The notes: a model not told the origin generated them from the sequence alone. Counted from the first letter of the stretch, positions 34,262-43,991 are shown. The stretch is DNA of 64,000 bases from Occultella gossypii (GCF_019947135.1 NZ_JAGSHT010000009.1:62001-126000); one strand, 5' to 3'. Translations and numbers: made by a program.

Positions 34262-35305
34262 GGGATGGTTACCGGTCCCGAGCGCGGCCGGCGCGGCCGC
34301 ATCGTTGCCAGCGGTGCTGGCTCGCACGACGAGTTCCGGACGCAGTCCGCGGTGCTCGTGCACGTGTTCGGGATTGTCCGCCTCGTCCAGCACGAGGCGG
34401 ACCGCGTGTTCGGCCAGTTGATCGACCGGCTGGCGGACGGTTGTCAGCGGCACGATCGCCGACTGGGCGTAGTCGATGTCGTCATATCCGACGATCGCGA
34501 TGTCCTCCGGGACCCGGAGCTCACGAGAGACCATCAGGGCCTGCAACAGCCCGATGGCGAGGAGGTCATTGGCCGCGAAGACCGCATCCGGCCGATCCTC
34601 CGCCGGGATCGCCTTGAGCATCTCTCCGGCCACTCGGCCGTCGGCGATGGTCTGGTCCGGGGTGTCGATATGGGTGAGTTGCACGCCACGGTGGCGGGCG
34701 CAGACACCCTGCGCCCCCAACCAGCGGTCCTCGACCTGATGCAGGGGACCGCCGACGAAGGCGATGTGGCTGCGCCCGATGTCGATGAGGTGCTGAGCGG
34801 CCAGTTCACCTCCGACGCGCCCGTCCATCGTGATCGAGCAGAAGCCCGATTCCGCGTGGATATCGAAGAGTACGACGGGCATTCCGCGCTCGCGCAAGCG
34901 GTGCATCCGGTCCGTGGTGCCGAGCAGCGGGGCGATGATGACACCGCGCACGCGTTGTTCCTCGAACAGGTCCAGGTAGCGGTCCTCCCGCTCCGGCAGT
35001 TGGTCGCTCGATCCGAACACCACGGTATGGCCGGCCTGCTCCCCCGCGGTCTCGCAGGCGTGGGCGAGATCGGCGAAGAACGGGTTTGCGACGTTGAGCA
35101 CGATCATGCCCAGCGTCGTTCCGCCGCCCATCTTCAACTGCCGAGCCAGGTCGTTGCGGACGAAACCCAGTTCGAGCATGACGGACCGGACCCTCGTCCT
35201 GGTCGCCTCGGAGACCAGGTGCGGCTTGTTCATCACATGCGAGACCGTGCCGACCGATACCCCGGCGGCGTCGGCCACCTCTCGGATCCCCACCCGCCGT
35301 GCCAC
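34259..35305 (-). CDS. LacI-family transcriptional repressor of the rhamnoside locus
   Basis: A 348-residue regulator. The N-terminal helix-turn-helix IREVADAAGVSVGTVSHVMN is at residues 7-26 and the hinge helix near LARQLKMGGG. The PBP1-type effector domain follows (TLGMIVLNVANPFFADLAHA, later VPEDIAIVGYDDIDYAQSAI). The start is GTG at 35305. It is divergent from the Tat-exported glycosidase and convergent with the large GH78-like gene. Operator-like palindromes TGAAA-NN-TTTCA flank it on both sides and precede each operon, so it most likely represses the whole locus and responds to a rhamnoside or its product. Confidence 0.93.
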   Translation of the reverse strand: MARRVGIREVADAAGVSVGTVSHVMNKPHLVSEATRTRVRSVMLELGFVRNDLARQLKMGGGTTLGMIVLNVANPFFADLAHACETAGEQAGHTVVFGSSDQLPEREDRYLDLFEEQRVRGVIIAPLLGTTDRMHRLRERGMPVVLFDIHAESGFCSITMDGRVGGELAAQHLIDIGRSHIAFVGGPLHQVEDRWLGAQGVCARHRGVQLTHIDTPDQTIADGRVAGEMLKAIPAEDRPDAVFAANDLLAIGLLQALMVSRELRVPEDIAIVGYDDIDYAQSAIVPLTTVRQPVDQLAEHAVRLVLDEADNPEHVHEHRGLRPELVVRASTAGNDAAAPAALGTGNHP

Positions 35306-35448
35306 CTGTGCTCCTCGCTTGTTGTGCCGCCCGGGGCTCCACCCTAGCTTCGCGACACGCCGTTGCGGTCAGCGGCGCGTCGTCGGCTGCCGAGCCGCCG
35401 ACCCTGGTGTCCGGCCCAGCGGTGCTGCTACGCTCCCAGCGATTCACC

Positions 35449-35460
35449 TGAAAGGTTTCA
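35449..35460. promoter_or_regulatory. LacI-type operator ahead of the Tat-exported glycosidase
   Basis: TGAAA-GG-TTTCA ends 25 bp before the ATG at 35486 and has the same sequence as the transporter-operon site read on the minus strand. The 180-bp gap also serves the divergent repressor gene, so autoregulation is possible. Confidence 0.62.
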
Positions 35461-35485
35461 ATGACGCAACGATGGAGTGCATCAG

Positions 35486-38400
35486 ATGAGCACCAGGAAG
35501 TTCACCATGTCACGGCGCACGTTCCTCCAGGGGTCGGGAGGCGGGTTCGCGTTGGCGGCCGCGGGCGGCCTCGCGACCTCCGGGTCCGCGCAGGCGGCGC
35601 CCCCGGAGGCGACCTACCAGCTGGAGAACGGCTTCTTCAGACTGAGCGGCGCCTACGGCAAGCTGACCGAGATCGCCTGCGACCCGAACGGAGCCGGTGC
35701 CTACGAACCACCGGCCTTCGCCAATGTGTTCCTCGGCGCGTCCGACTTCTTCGACGCGAACTTCAACGGGGGCGTGACGTTCGAGTCCACCCCCACGGCC
35801 GTGAGCCTGACCGGGATCCAACTGCCCTCGCCCGCAAACCTCAAACAGGACGAGTTGAACTCACCGGTGCCGCTGTCGGCGGGCCACACCCTCGGGCAGA
35901 CCTTCACCACGACCATGCACCGTTTCACACGGGTCGGCGGCCAGTTCCCCACCTGGAGCAACTCCAGCTCGACGATCACCCTCGCGCTGTACGCCGGCAC
36001 CCCCGAGGCCGGCCTCACCCCGGTCGCCGAACGGCTGGTCGACCCGGTTCAGGACAACGGGTGGGCCTATCTCGATGTGCCCGCACAACCCGCGGGGGTC
36101 TACTACCTCGAGATCGCCCACGGCTCGGGGACACCCGGATGGTGGAGTCGGCTCGACGGCACCACCGTCGACGTCGGTGGTGTGGCGTACGGCGACCGCC
36201 TGGCCCAGCCGGAGCGCGTCATGACCCTCGACGTCACGGGGTTCGAGGTCGACGGCGTCGCCTCCTGGAACATCTCGCTCGACGGTGCGGACCTGACCTT
36301 CGGCTACGACGTCCGGTGGCAGTCCGAGCCGCGCGTCGAGCCGGGTCTGACACTCACCACGACCTGGGTACGCGACGGATACTCCGTGGACCGGGCCGAC
36401 GGCATCGGCTTCACCCGCTTCTTCGGTGACGAGGGTGCGTACATGCCCGCCCACCAGCTCAAGCGCCGCAGCGAGTGGACGACGCAGATCCCCGGCGCGA
36501 GCACTGTCACGGCGACCGGCACCGGACCCTACGACCTTCGCCTCACCGGCACGCGACCGGTCCTCGATGGCGCCATGACCAGCGACGCGATGGCCCTGGC
36601 CCTCACCTCCGGCAGCACCGACACCGAGCAGGCACCGGCGCGCACGATCACGGTTGAACTGCGCCCCCACACCGACGAGCTGCCTGCGGTGTTCCCGGTG
36701 TTCGTGGCCTCCGACGAGACCCGGGCTGCCCAGGTGTCGACGTTCTACTGGGAGCGGGCGCTCAGTTACCGCTTCGAGGGACACGCGATGGCGTGGGCAG
36801 ACTGGAACGGCCGCATCCTCGACTGGACCGGCACGACCGGGTCACGCGCCCAGGCCGACTCCCTCCTGAGCACCCCGCTGGACAACGACGGCTACGTCTG
36901 GTCCTGGCCCGACTCGCAGGGCTGGCCGTTCCCCGATCCGAACCTCTTCGACGCACGCCACTTCTCGACGAACGCCATGTACATCCTCGGCGCGTGGCGC
37001 TACTACTCGTGGACGGGCGACGCCGACTTCCTCGCCACGATGCTGCCGCGGATCCGGCGCGCGATGGCCTTCTACCTCGACACCCTGGGCGGGCGCACCG
37101 GCATCGTCACCATCGCGTCACCGGACCACGACGGCCGGGACGGATCCCTGCCCTCCAACTACTGGGACGTCACGTCGTTCGGCTACCGGGATGCCTTCCT
37201 GAACGCCTACTTCTACGGAGCGTTGGAGGCGCTCGCCCAGCTCGAGGACCACGTGGGCAACCGGGCCGCATCGGCCAGGCTACGGACGGTGCACAGGCTC
37301 GCCAGGAGACGCTACAACCACGTGTTCTGGAACGAGGAGGCCGGCCGGTACGTGCAGACCATCGACGTCGACGGCGTCGCGCACGACTACGGCTCGACGT
37401 ACGTCAACCTGGAGGCGGCCTCGTTCGGTCTGCCCACAGACGAACAGGCGGCTCGGATCTTCGACTGGCTCGATCACGGCCACACGGAACTGCAGGACGC
37501 CGTCGTGCTGATCGACAGTGGCGGGCTTGCGCCGAAGATCGAACCTGGTCACACCATGGGTCAGACCTTCACTGCCGACGCCGGCTTCACGAGCGTCGGG
37601 GCGCGGTTCCCGACCTACGGGAACCGTGGCGCGACCTTCACCATGGCGCTGTTCGCCGGTCCCCCCGAACACGCGTCCTCGGTGAAGGTCGCCGAGCAGC
37701 AGTTCACCGACTGGTCCGACGGTCGCGTGGCGCACCTGGAGTTCCCTGCGCAGGCACCCGGGGTGTACTACCTGGAGGTCTCGGAGGTCACCGGCACGCT
37801 CGCCTGGTGGTCCTCCCCCGCCGTCACACCCGGCGCGGGAGCGTACTCCGACGGCGTGCTCGCCACCGATGCCGCGTCCCGGTTCCTGGTCGCGCTCGCC
37901 GACCACGTCGAGGGACCTGCCGACATCTACTCGGCGTGGGTGTTCGCACCCAGGTCGACAACCCGTCGCAACAGCTACTGGTTCTTCCTCACCCATCTGA
38001 CCACGCCCTGGGGTGAGGAGGTACAGGACGGCGGGGCGATCCTGTACACGTCGGGCTTCGACGTGATGGCACGCGCCCGCTACCGGGGCGCCGACGACGC
38101 CTGGGCGCGGCTGACGGCGATCCTCGACAGGTGGGACGAACCGGACCACATCTGCGGCGGCGCCCCACTCTTCCGTGGGGAGAGCACGGTGGACGGCACC
38201 ATCGGCGGCAGTTCAGTGGGAACGGACATCCCGTTCCCGGAGAGCGGGCTGGCTCCGGCGAGCTTCCTGTACGCGTTCATCGGTCTGGAGGCGGAGCCGG
38301 ATGCGCTGGTGGTCACTCCGAACCTGCCCGCGGCACTGGACGACGTCGGCGTGCGGAACCTCGTCTGGCGCGGGCGCGCGCTCGATGTGCGCGTCACCCG

Positions 38401-38494
38401 TACCCTGATCTCGATCACCGCCGACGGAGTGGCCCTCGAGCGGCCATACACGCTTGGTGATTCCGTGCGGGTGAGCCTCGACGAGTTGTCGTAG
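35486..38494 (+). CDS. Tat-exported six-hairpin glycosidase with two copies of a beta module
   Basis: A 1,002-residue secreted protein. The twin-arginine signal MSRRTFLQGSGGGFALAAAG ends near ASA-type cleavage around residue 38 (GSAQAA). A beta-rich region follows, then an (alpha/alpha)6 domain from about residue 420 (FYWERALSYRFEGHAMAWAD, WSWPDSQGWPFPDPNLFDAR, WDVTSFGYRDAFLNAYFYGA) resembling rhamnosidase/GH63-like barrels. A module at about 131-240 recurs at about 686-792; both contain GH-T/M-GQTFT, FPT-Y/W, PAQ and GVYYLE. The second copy interrupts the helical domain. The ATG at 35486 follows GGAG by 9 bp. Under the LacI operator, it probably trims rhamnose-containing polymers outside the cell. 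The exact GH family is not certain. Confidence 0.78.
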   Translation: MSTRKFTMSRRTFLQGSGGGFALAAAGGLATSGSAQAAPPEATYQLENGFFRLSGAYGKLTEIACDPNGAGAYEPPAFANVFLGASDFFDANFNGGVTFESTPTAVSLTGIQLPSPANLKQDELNSPVPLSAGHTLGQTFTTTMHRFTRVGGQFPTWSNSSSTITLALYAGTPEAGLTPVAERLVDPVQDNGWAYLDVPAQPAGVYYLEIAHGSGTPGWWSRLDGTTVDVGGVAYGDRLAQPERVMTLDVTGFEVDGVASWNISLDGADLTFGYDVRWQSEPRVEPGLTLTTTWVRDGYSVDRADGIGFTRFFGDEGAYMPAHQLKRRSEWTTQIPGASTVTATGTGPYDLRLTGTRPVLDGAMTSDAMALALTSGSTDTEQAPARTITVELRPHTDELPAVFPVFVASDETRAAQVSTFYWERALSYRFEGHAMAWADWNGRILDWTGTTGSRAQADSLLSTPLDNDGYVWSWPDSQGWPFPDPNLFDARHFSTNAMYILGAWRYYSWTGDADFLATMLPRIRRAMAFYLDTLGGRTGIVTIASPDHDGRDGSLPSNYWDVTSFGYRDAFLNAYFYGALEALAQLEDHVGNRAASARLRTVHRLARRRYNHVFWNEEAGRYVQTIDVDGVAHDYGSTYVNLEAASFGLPTDEQAARIFDWLDHGHTELQDAVVLIDSGGLAPKIEPGHTMGQTFTADAGFTSVGARFPTYGNRGATFTMALFAGPPEHASSVKVAEQQFTDWSDGRVAHLEFPAQAPGVYYLEVSEVTGTLAWWSSPAVTPGAGAYSDGVLATDAASRFLVALADHVEGPADIYSAWVFAPRSTTRRNSYWFFLTHLTTPWGEEVQDGGAILYTSGFDVMARARYRGADDAWARLTAILDRWDEPDHICGGAPLFRGESTVDGTIGGSSVGTDIPFPESGLAPASFLYAFIGLEAEPDALVVTPNLPAALDDVGVRNLVWRGRALDVRVTRTLISITADGVALERPYTLGDSVRVSLDELS

Positions 38495-38573
38495 CGGCAC
38501 GCTGGTTCGCCGATCGGGGTGGGCTGGGCCACGACCGGGAATGCGCGTCGGCGGCCCGGGGTTGCCGTAGAGG

Positions 38574-39551
38574 ATGGCCACCCCGATCCCGATCTCGTTG
38601 CTCGACCGCTCCCGGACCCGGGTGGGTGAAGACGCCGGGCTGGCCCTGCGGGCGAGCGTGCGTCGGGCGGTGCGGGCCGAAGGACTGGGCTTTCGGCGGT
38701 TCTGGGTCGCCGAGCACCACAGCGTGCCGGGAATCGCGAGCGGGCATCCGCCGACGTTGATGGCCGCGATCGCCGCGGCGACGCGGTCCATCCGGGTGGG
38801 CTCGGGCGGCGTGATGCTGCCGAACCACCGGCCGGTGGTGGTGGCCGAACAGGCGCTCATGCTCGAGGCCCTGTTCCCGGGCCGGATCGACCTCGGGCTG
38901 GGCCGCTCGCTGGGCTTCACGAAGCCGGTGCGGACCGCGCTCGGTGTCGAGGGCTACTCCCCCGAGGACTTCGCCCGGGACCTGACCGCGGTGCACGCCT
39001 TCCTGCACGGCACCGGCCCGGTCACCGCCATGCCACCGCTCCCGGCGCCGCCGGGCATCCACGTGCTCGCGACCGGATCCGGCCTGAGCGTCGCCGCCGG
39101 GCTCGGCCTGCCGGTGGTGGTGGGTGGTCCGATCCTGTTCGGCGACCTGCGTGCGCTCTCCGAGTACCGCGGCGCCTACCGACCGAGCCCGGCGTGGCCC
39201 GAGCCGCGGGTGACGATCAGCCTCGAGGTGATGATCGCCGAGACCGCCGAACGGGCACGTGAGCTCCTGCTGCCCGAAGCGGTCGCGCTCGCCGAGTCCC
39301 GGACGACCGGCTCGTTCGGCGCGCTGCGAGCGGTGCGCACCGCCGAGGCGGACGCCCTCCCCGAGAAGGTGCGCTCCGCCGTCGGGCGTCAGCTCGGCCA
39401 GGCCGTTCACGGCACTGCGGCGCAGGTGCGCGCCGAACTCGGCGACCTGGTCCGGCGCACCGGCGCCGCCGAGGTACTGGCGTCCACGTCCACGTTCGAC
39501 CACGACGAACTGGCGGCGGCGGACGCCGCCCTGGCGGATCTCGCGACCTGA
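38574..39551 (+). CDS. LLM class flavin-dependent oxidoreductase (MsnO8-like)
   Basis: A 325-residue luciferase-like monooxygenase. PISLLDRSRTRVGEDAGLAL, FRRFWVAEHHSVPGIASGHP and GSGGVMLPNHRPVVVAEQ are the pattern of the MsnO8 subgroup. The phosphate-binding region LFPGRIDLGLGRSLGF follows. The substrate is unknown. The gene stands alone on the plus strand, 79 bp after the Tat glycosidase. Its TGA stop directly abuts the ppc stop (shared TGATCA), leaving no intergenic base. Confidence 0.88.
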   Translation: MATPIPISLLDRSRTRVGEDAGLALRASVRRAVRAEGLGFRRFWVAEHHSVPGIASGHPPTLMAAIAAATRSIRVGSGGVMLPNHRPVVVAEQALMLEALFPGRIDLGLGRSLGFTKPVRTALGVEGYSPEDFARDLTAVHAFLHGTGPVTAMPPLPAPPGIHVLATGSGLSVAAGLGLPVVVGGPILFGDLRALSEYRGAYRPSPAWPEPRVTISLEVMIAETAERARELLLPEAVALAESRTTGSFGALRAVRTAEADALPEKVRSAVGRQLGQAVHGTAAQVRAELGDLVRRTGAAEVLASTSTFDHDELAAADAALADLAT

Positions 39552-42260
39552 TCAGCCGGTGTTCTGCAGGCCGGCGGCCACTCCGTTCACGGACAGCATC
39601 ATGACGCGCCGGATCTGGGCGTCGGTGGCCTGGTCCGAGCCGTCCGTGGAGCGCAGCGCCCGCAGGGCCCGCAGCTGGATCAGCGACAGGGCGTCCACGT
39701 AGGGGCTGCGCAGCTGCACGGCTCGGCCGAGCACCCGGTGCCCGGCGAGCAGACGGTCCTGACCGGTGATGTCCACGATCCACTGCCGGGTCAGCGCCAG
39801 CTCGTCGAGCACCAGCTCGGCGAGGTCGTCCCGGTCGCCCAGGGCGAGGTAGCGACGGGCGATCCGCTCGTCGGTCTTGGCCAGGGACATCTCGACGTTG
39901 TCGATCATCGTGGCGAACAGCGGCCACCGGGCGTAGGCGTCCCGGAGCACGCCCGTGTCCCCGACGGCCGCGAGGGCGGTACCGAGGCCGAACCAGCCGG
40001 TCAGGTTGATCCGGGCCTGCGTCCACGCGAACACCCACGGGATGGCCCGCAGGTCCTCCAGCGACTCCACGCTCAGACCACGACGGGCCGGCCGCGACCC
40101 CAGGGGCAGCCAGCCGACCTCCTCCTGCGGGGTCACCTGCGCGAACCAGGCGGGGAACCCGTCCGCCTTGATCAGCTCGAAGAAGCGCTCGCGGGAGGCC
40201 GAGTCCAAGCGGGCCGCGACGTCGGCGAAGTCCCGGGCGGCGGTGGCGTTGCGGTCCGCGATCGCCGGGGTGCCCTGGAGCAGGGTCGCGGCGACGACCT
40301 GCTCGATGTGGCGGGCCGCGATCACCGGGTTGCCGTAGCGGGCGAAGATGACCTCGCCCTGCTCGGTCAGCTTGAACCGGCCGTCCACGGAGCCCGGGGG
40401 CTGGGCCAGCACGGCACGGTTCGCGGGGCCACCGCCGCGGCCGAGCGCACCGCCACGGCCGTGGAAGAGGGTGAGCCGGATGTCGTTGGCCTCGGCCCAC
40501 GCGGCGATACGGCTCTGGGCCTCGTAGAGGGCCAGGGTGGCCGCGACCGGGCCGACGTCCTTGGACGAGTCGGAGTAGCCGAGCATGACCTCCACGCGGC
40601 GCCCGGTGGCGGCCAGGCGGGTCTGTACCTGCGGCAGGCTCAGCATCTCGTCGAGGACGCCGGGCGCGGCCTGCAGGTCCGCGAACGTCTCGAACAGCGG
40701 GATGACGTCCAGGACCGGCGCCTCCTCGGGCGACCCGAGGGCCACCTCGGCGAGCCGGTACACGTTCGCGAGGTCCTGCGCGCTGGTGGTGAAGGAGACG
40801 ATGTAGCGGCGGGCGGCGAGCTGCCCGTAACGGCGCTGGATCGACGCGATCGAGCGGAGCGTCTCCAGGACCTCCTCGCTCATCTCCCCCAGGGGCGTCC
40901 CGGCGTCGATCTCGGCGAGCGTGGCCGCGTGCACCTTCGAGTGCTGCCGGACCTCGAGCTCGGCCAGGTGGAACCCGAACGTCTCGACCTGCCAGATCAG
41001 GTGCTGCACCTCGCCGTAGGCCTTGCGCTCGTCTCCCCCGGCGGCGAGGGAGGCCTGCACCACGCGCAGGTCCGTGAGCAGTTCCTCGGGACCGGTGTAG
41101 GCCAGGTCCGCGTCCCGGCGGCGGGTCGCGTCGATGCGCTCGGCGATCACCAGCATGACCTGCCGGTGTGGCTCGTTCGGGGACCGGACCGCGATGTCCG
41201 CCGTGAGTTCGCCGGCGAGCCGGCGCTGCCGGCTCCAGAGCGCCTCGAGGTCCGCCGAGGCGGGCGTGGTGCCACCGTCCAGCGTGAGGCTGCGCCCCAC
41301 GCGCTGCGCCACCCGCTCGAGCCCGACCAGCACGTGCTCGGCGGCGATGGCCGCGGCGGCCCGGGTGACCGAGGCGGTGACGTTCGGGTTGCCGTCCCGG
41401 TCCGCCCCGATCCAGCTGCCGAGCCGAACGAACGCGGGGGCGACGGGGACCTTGCGGCCGTCCGGATCGGAGTCGAGCAGCACGTCCAGCTCCCGGTACA
41501 CCTTCGGGAGCGTGGTGAACAGCGTCTCGTCGAACACGCCCATGGCGGTGCGGACCTCGTCCAACGGGGTCGGCTTCTCGGTGCGCAGCGGCGAGGTGCG
41601 CCAGAGCGTGTCGATCTCGGAGAGCAGGTTGCGGCGGTTCTCCTCGAGCGCGTGCGGCCCCCGGCGGGGGTCGTCCCGCTCGCCGATCAGGTCCGTGATG
41701 CGGCGGATCGACGCGGCGACCGCGCGGCGCCGCGCCTCGGTGGGGTGTGCGGTCAGGACCGGGCGGAACTCCAGTTCGGAGACCCGACGGCGGGCCTCGT
41801 CCGCGCCGACCTGGTCCACGAGGAACGCCAGGGCGGTCTCGAGGGTCTCCTCCGGCGCGCGCGCCGGCGCCTTCGCGGCGGTGTCCCGCGAGCGCAGCGT
41901 GCGCACCCGGTGGTACTCCTCGGAGAGGTTGACGAGGTGGAAGTAGCAGGTGAAGGCCCGAGCGACCTCCTCCGCGCGCTCCAGGGAGAACGTCTCCACC
42001 AGCGCCTCCGCGGCCTCGAACGCGCCGGTGTCGGAGCCGGAGTAGGCGGCGATGGTGAGCTCACGCAGCCGTTCCACGTCGGCGAGCAGGTCCGGCCCGC
42101 CGCTCTCGGTGAGGATGATGCCGAGCAGTTCGCCGAGCAGTCGCACGTCATGACGCAGGGCGTCCGGCATATCCTGCCGGGCACCCTTGCGCGAACCGGA
42201 CGCGATGCCGGTGGCGGGGGTCTGCGGGGAGGTCGAGGATGCCTCACTCGAGGAATTCAT
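39552..42260 (-). CDS. ppc: Phosphoenolpyruvate carboxylase
   Basis: A 902-residue anaplerotic enzyme that makes oxaloacetate from phosphoenolpyruvate and bicarbonate. The catalytic His is H172 in VLTAHPTEARRRA. GYSDSSKDVGPVAA and FHGRGGALGRGGGP are the two central active-site loops, and WVFAWTQARINLTGWFGLG and the C-terminal QNTG are also conserved. The length is normal for bacterial PEPC. The ATG at 42260 gives a roughly 30-residue Ser/Thr-rich leader before the conserved region. It lies 67 bp after the MBL gene on the same strand and may be read with the murI cluster. Confidence 0.97.
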   Translation of the reverse strand: MNSSSEASSTSPQTPATGIASGSRKGARQDMPDALRHDVRLLGELLGIILTESGGPDLLADVERLRELTIAAYSGSDTGAFEAAEALVETFSLERAEEVARAFTCYFHLVNLSEEYHRVRTLRSRDTAAKAPARAPEETLETALAFLVDQVGADEARRRVSELEFRPVLTAHPTEARRRAVAASIRRITDLIGERDDPRRGPHALEENRRNLLSEIDTLWRTSPLRTEKPTPLDEVRTAMGVFDETLFTTLPKVYRELDVLLDSDPDGRKVPVAPAFVRLGSWIGADRDGNPNVTASVTRAAAAIAAEHVLVGLERVAQRVGRSLTLDGGTTPASADLEALWSRQRRLAGELTADIAVRSPNEPHRQVMLVIAERIDATRRRDADLAYTGPEELLTDLRVVQASLAAGGDERKAYGEVQHLIWQVETFGFHLAELEVRQHSKVHAATLAEIDAGTPLGEMSEEVLETLRSIASIQRRYGQLAARRYIVSFTTSAQDLANVYRLAEVALGSPEEAPVLDVIPLFETFADLQAAPGVLDEMLSLPQVQTRLAATGRRVEVMLGYSDSSKDVGPVAATLALYEAQSRIAAWAEANDIRLTLFHGRGGALGRGGGPANRAVLAQPPGSVDGRFKLTEQGEVIFARYGNPVIAARHIEQVVAATLLQGTPAIADRNATAARDFADVAARLDSASRERFFELIKADGFPAWFAQVTPQEEVGWLPLGSRPARRGLSVESLEDLRAIPWVFAWTQARINLTGWFGLGTALAAVGDTGVLRDAYARWPLFATMIDNVEMSLAKTDERIARRYLALGDRDDLAELVLDELALTRQWIVDITGQDRLLAGHRVLGRAVQLRSPYVDALSLIQLRALRALRSTDGSDQATDAQIRRVMMLSVNGVAAGLQNTG

Positions 42261-42327
42261 GGCTCGAGCGTACCTACGCGTCGGCCCTTCGCCGTCGGGC
42301 GTCTCACCGGACGACCCCGGGCCCGCC

Positions 42328-43101
42328 TCAGAGCGCCCAGGTGGCGCCGGGCTCGGCCAGATCCACCGGCCCGGAGTACGCCGTGAGCGCCTCCGCGTGC
42401 ACCGTGGCCGGCGACGTCCACGGCGGGATGTGGGTCAGCACGAGCCGGCGCGTACCCGCCCCGCGGGCGAGCTCCCCGGCCCGCCGACCGGTCAGGTGGA
42501 TACCGCGGACCGTGTCCCGGCCCTCCTCGAACGCGGCCTCGCTGAGCAGGAGGTCGGCGCCCTCGGCAGCCTCGGCCACCCCGGCGCACGCGTCGGTGTC
42601 CCCGGTGTAGGTGATCACCCGGGTCCCGCCGCCGTTCTCGGCGGGCCCGGTGATCCGCATCGCGTAGGCGGGTGTGGGGTGCCGCACCACGAACGGCGCG
42701 ATGGTCAACGGGCCGATCCGCACGGGGGCGGCCGGGTCCCAGGTGAACACCCGGAACTGGTCGTCGGGAGTGTCGGAGTCCCCGCAGATCTGCGCCAGCC
42801 GGGTCTGGGTGCCGTCCGGTCCGTAGACGTCCACGCGGGGGTGCGGGGCGCCGGGCCCGTACTTCAGGTACACGTGCAGGGCGGCGGTGTCGACGACGTG
42901 GTCGGCGTGCAGGTGGGACAGCAGCACGCCGTCGAGGGTCGTCGGGTCCCCGTGGCGCAGGAGCTGCCCGAACGCGCCGGAGCCGAGGTCGAGGAGCACC
43001 CGCCAGGTGCGTCCGTCGTGATCGGCCTCGACCAGGTAGCAGGAGGACGCCGAGTCCGGCCCGGAGACGGACCCGGACGAGCCGATGATCGTCAGCCTCA
43101 T
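42328..43101 (-). CDS. MBL-fold metallo-hydrolase (Rv1339-type)
   Basis: A 257-residue metallo-beta-lactamase-fold hydrolase. [20 protein letters not shown] opens it, and the metal motif HLHADH has H63, H65, D67 and H68. Further metal ligands lie in TYTGDTDAC and LTHIPPW. It sits directly behind murI with a 4-bp ATGA overlap, the conserved actinobacterial order; the M. tuberculosis counterpart Rv1339 has been described as an atypical cyclic-nucleotide phosphodiesterase. The same activity here is inference. Confidence 0.9.
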   Translation of the reverse strand: MRLTIIGSSGSVSGPDSASSCYLVEADHDGRTWRVLLDLGSGAFGQLLRHGDPTTLDGVLLSHLHADHVVDTAALHVYLKYGPGAPHPRVDVYGPDGTQTRLAQICGDSDTPDDQFRVFTWDPAAPVRIGPLTIAPFVVRHPTPAYAMRITGPAENGGGTRVITYTGDTDACAGVAEAAEGADLLLSEAAFEEGRDTVRGIHLTGRRAGELARGAGTRRLVLTHIPPWTSPATVHAEALTAYSGPVDLAEPGATWAL

Positions 43102-43952
43102 GTGGTGGCCTCCTCGTCGGCCACCACGATCCGGGGGATCTCCCCGGTGACCTCGGCGGCGCTCTCGGCGCCAACCTCGGGGCCGAGGAACCGGCGGGCC
43201 AGGCCGGTGAAGCCGCGCGGGTCCCCGGTCGCCAGGAAGCGGTGCTCCGGCGGGGTGGCGGCGGTGCGTTCGAGGTCGTGCGCGACGAGCTCGCGGTAGA
43301 CGTCCTTCGCGGTCTCCTCGGCGCTGGAGACCAGCGTCACGGCGTCGCCGACGACGTACTGGATCACGCCGGTGAGCAGCGGGTAGTGGGTGCAGCCGAG
43401 CACGAGCGTGTCCACGTCCGCGGCCGTGACCGGGGCGAGGTAGTCGCGAGCCGCCTCGAGCAGTTCCGGGCCGGAGGTGATGCCGCGTTCGACGAACTCC
43501 ACGAACCGCGGCGCGGCGGTGGTGACCAGGTTCAGGTGGGGTGCGGCCGCGAACGCATCCTCGTAGGCGCGTGAGTCGATGGTGGCGCGGGTGCCGATGA
43601 CGCCGACCCGGCCGGTGCGGCTGGTCGCCACGGCGCGGCGGACCGCCGGCGCGATGACCTCGACGACCGGGACACCCATGCCGATCGTGTACCGTTCGCG
43701 GGCGTCCCGCAGCACCGCGGCGGAGGCGGAGTTGCACGCGATGACGAGCATCTTGACCCCGGAGCGGACCAGGTCGTCCATGATCGTCAGGGCGTGCGCG
43801 CGCACCTGGGCGATCGGCAGCGGGCCGTACGGGCCGTTCGCCGTGTCACCGATGTAGAGGGTCGACTCGTTCGGCAGCTGGTCGATGACGGCCCGTGCCA
43901 CCGTGAGGCCGCCGACGCCAGAGTCGAAGATCCCGATGGACGCGTCGTTCAC
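43098..43952 (-). CDS. murI: Glutamate racemase
   Basis: A 284-residue cofactor-independent racemase that supplies D-glutamate for peptidoglycan. [18 protein letters not shown] opens the protein. The two catalytic cysteines are C73 in IACNSASA and C187 in [19 protein letters not shown] is the conserved substrate loop. The start is GTG at 43952, and the stop overlaps the MBL gene. A roughly 20-residue C-terminal extension beyond the usual end is acidic and alanine-rich. Confidence 0.97.
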   Translation of the reverse strand: MNDASIGIFDSGVGGLTVARAVIDQLPNESTLYIGDTANGPYGPLPIAQVRAHALTIMDDLVRSGVKMLVIACNSASAAVLRDARERYTIGMGVPVVEVIAPAVRRAVATSRTGRVGVIGTRATIDSRAYEDAFAAAPHLNLVTTAAPRFVEFVERGITSGPELLEAARDYLAPVTAADVDTLVLGCTHYPLLTGVIQYVVGDAVTLVSSAEETAKDVYRELVAHDLERTAATPPEHRFLATGDPRGFTGLARRFLGPEVGAESAAEVTGEIPRIVVADEEATT

Positions 43953-43991
43953 GCGACCGAGGGTAGCCCGGTGCGGCGACGGCGAACCGAT

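Noticed and set aside
39738-42386. Open plus-strand frame of 882 codons opposite ppc
   Set aside because: Shadow of a full-length, motif-complete PEP carboxylase gene; composition is atypical for a protein.
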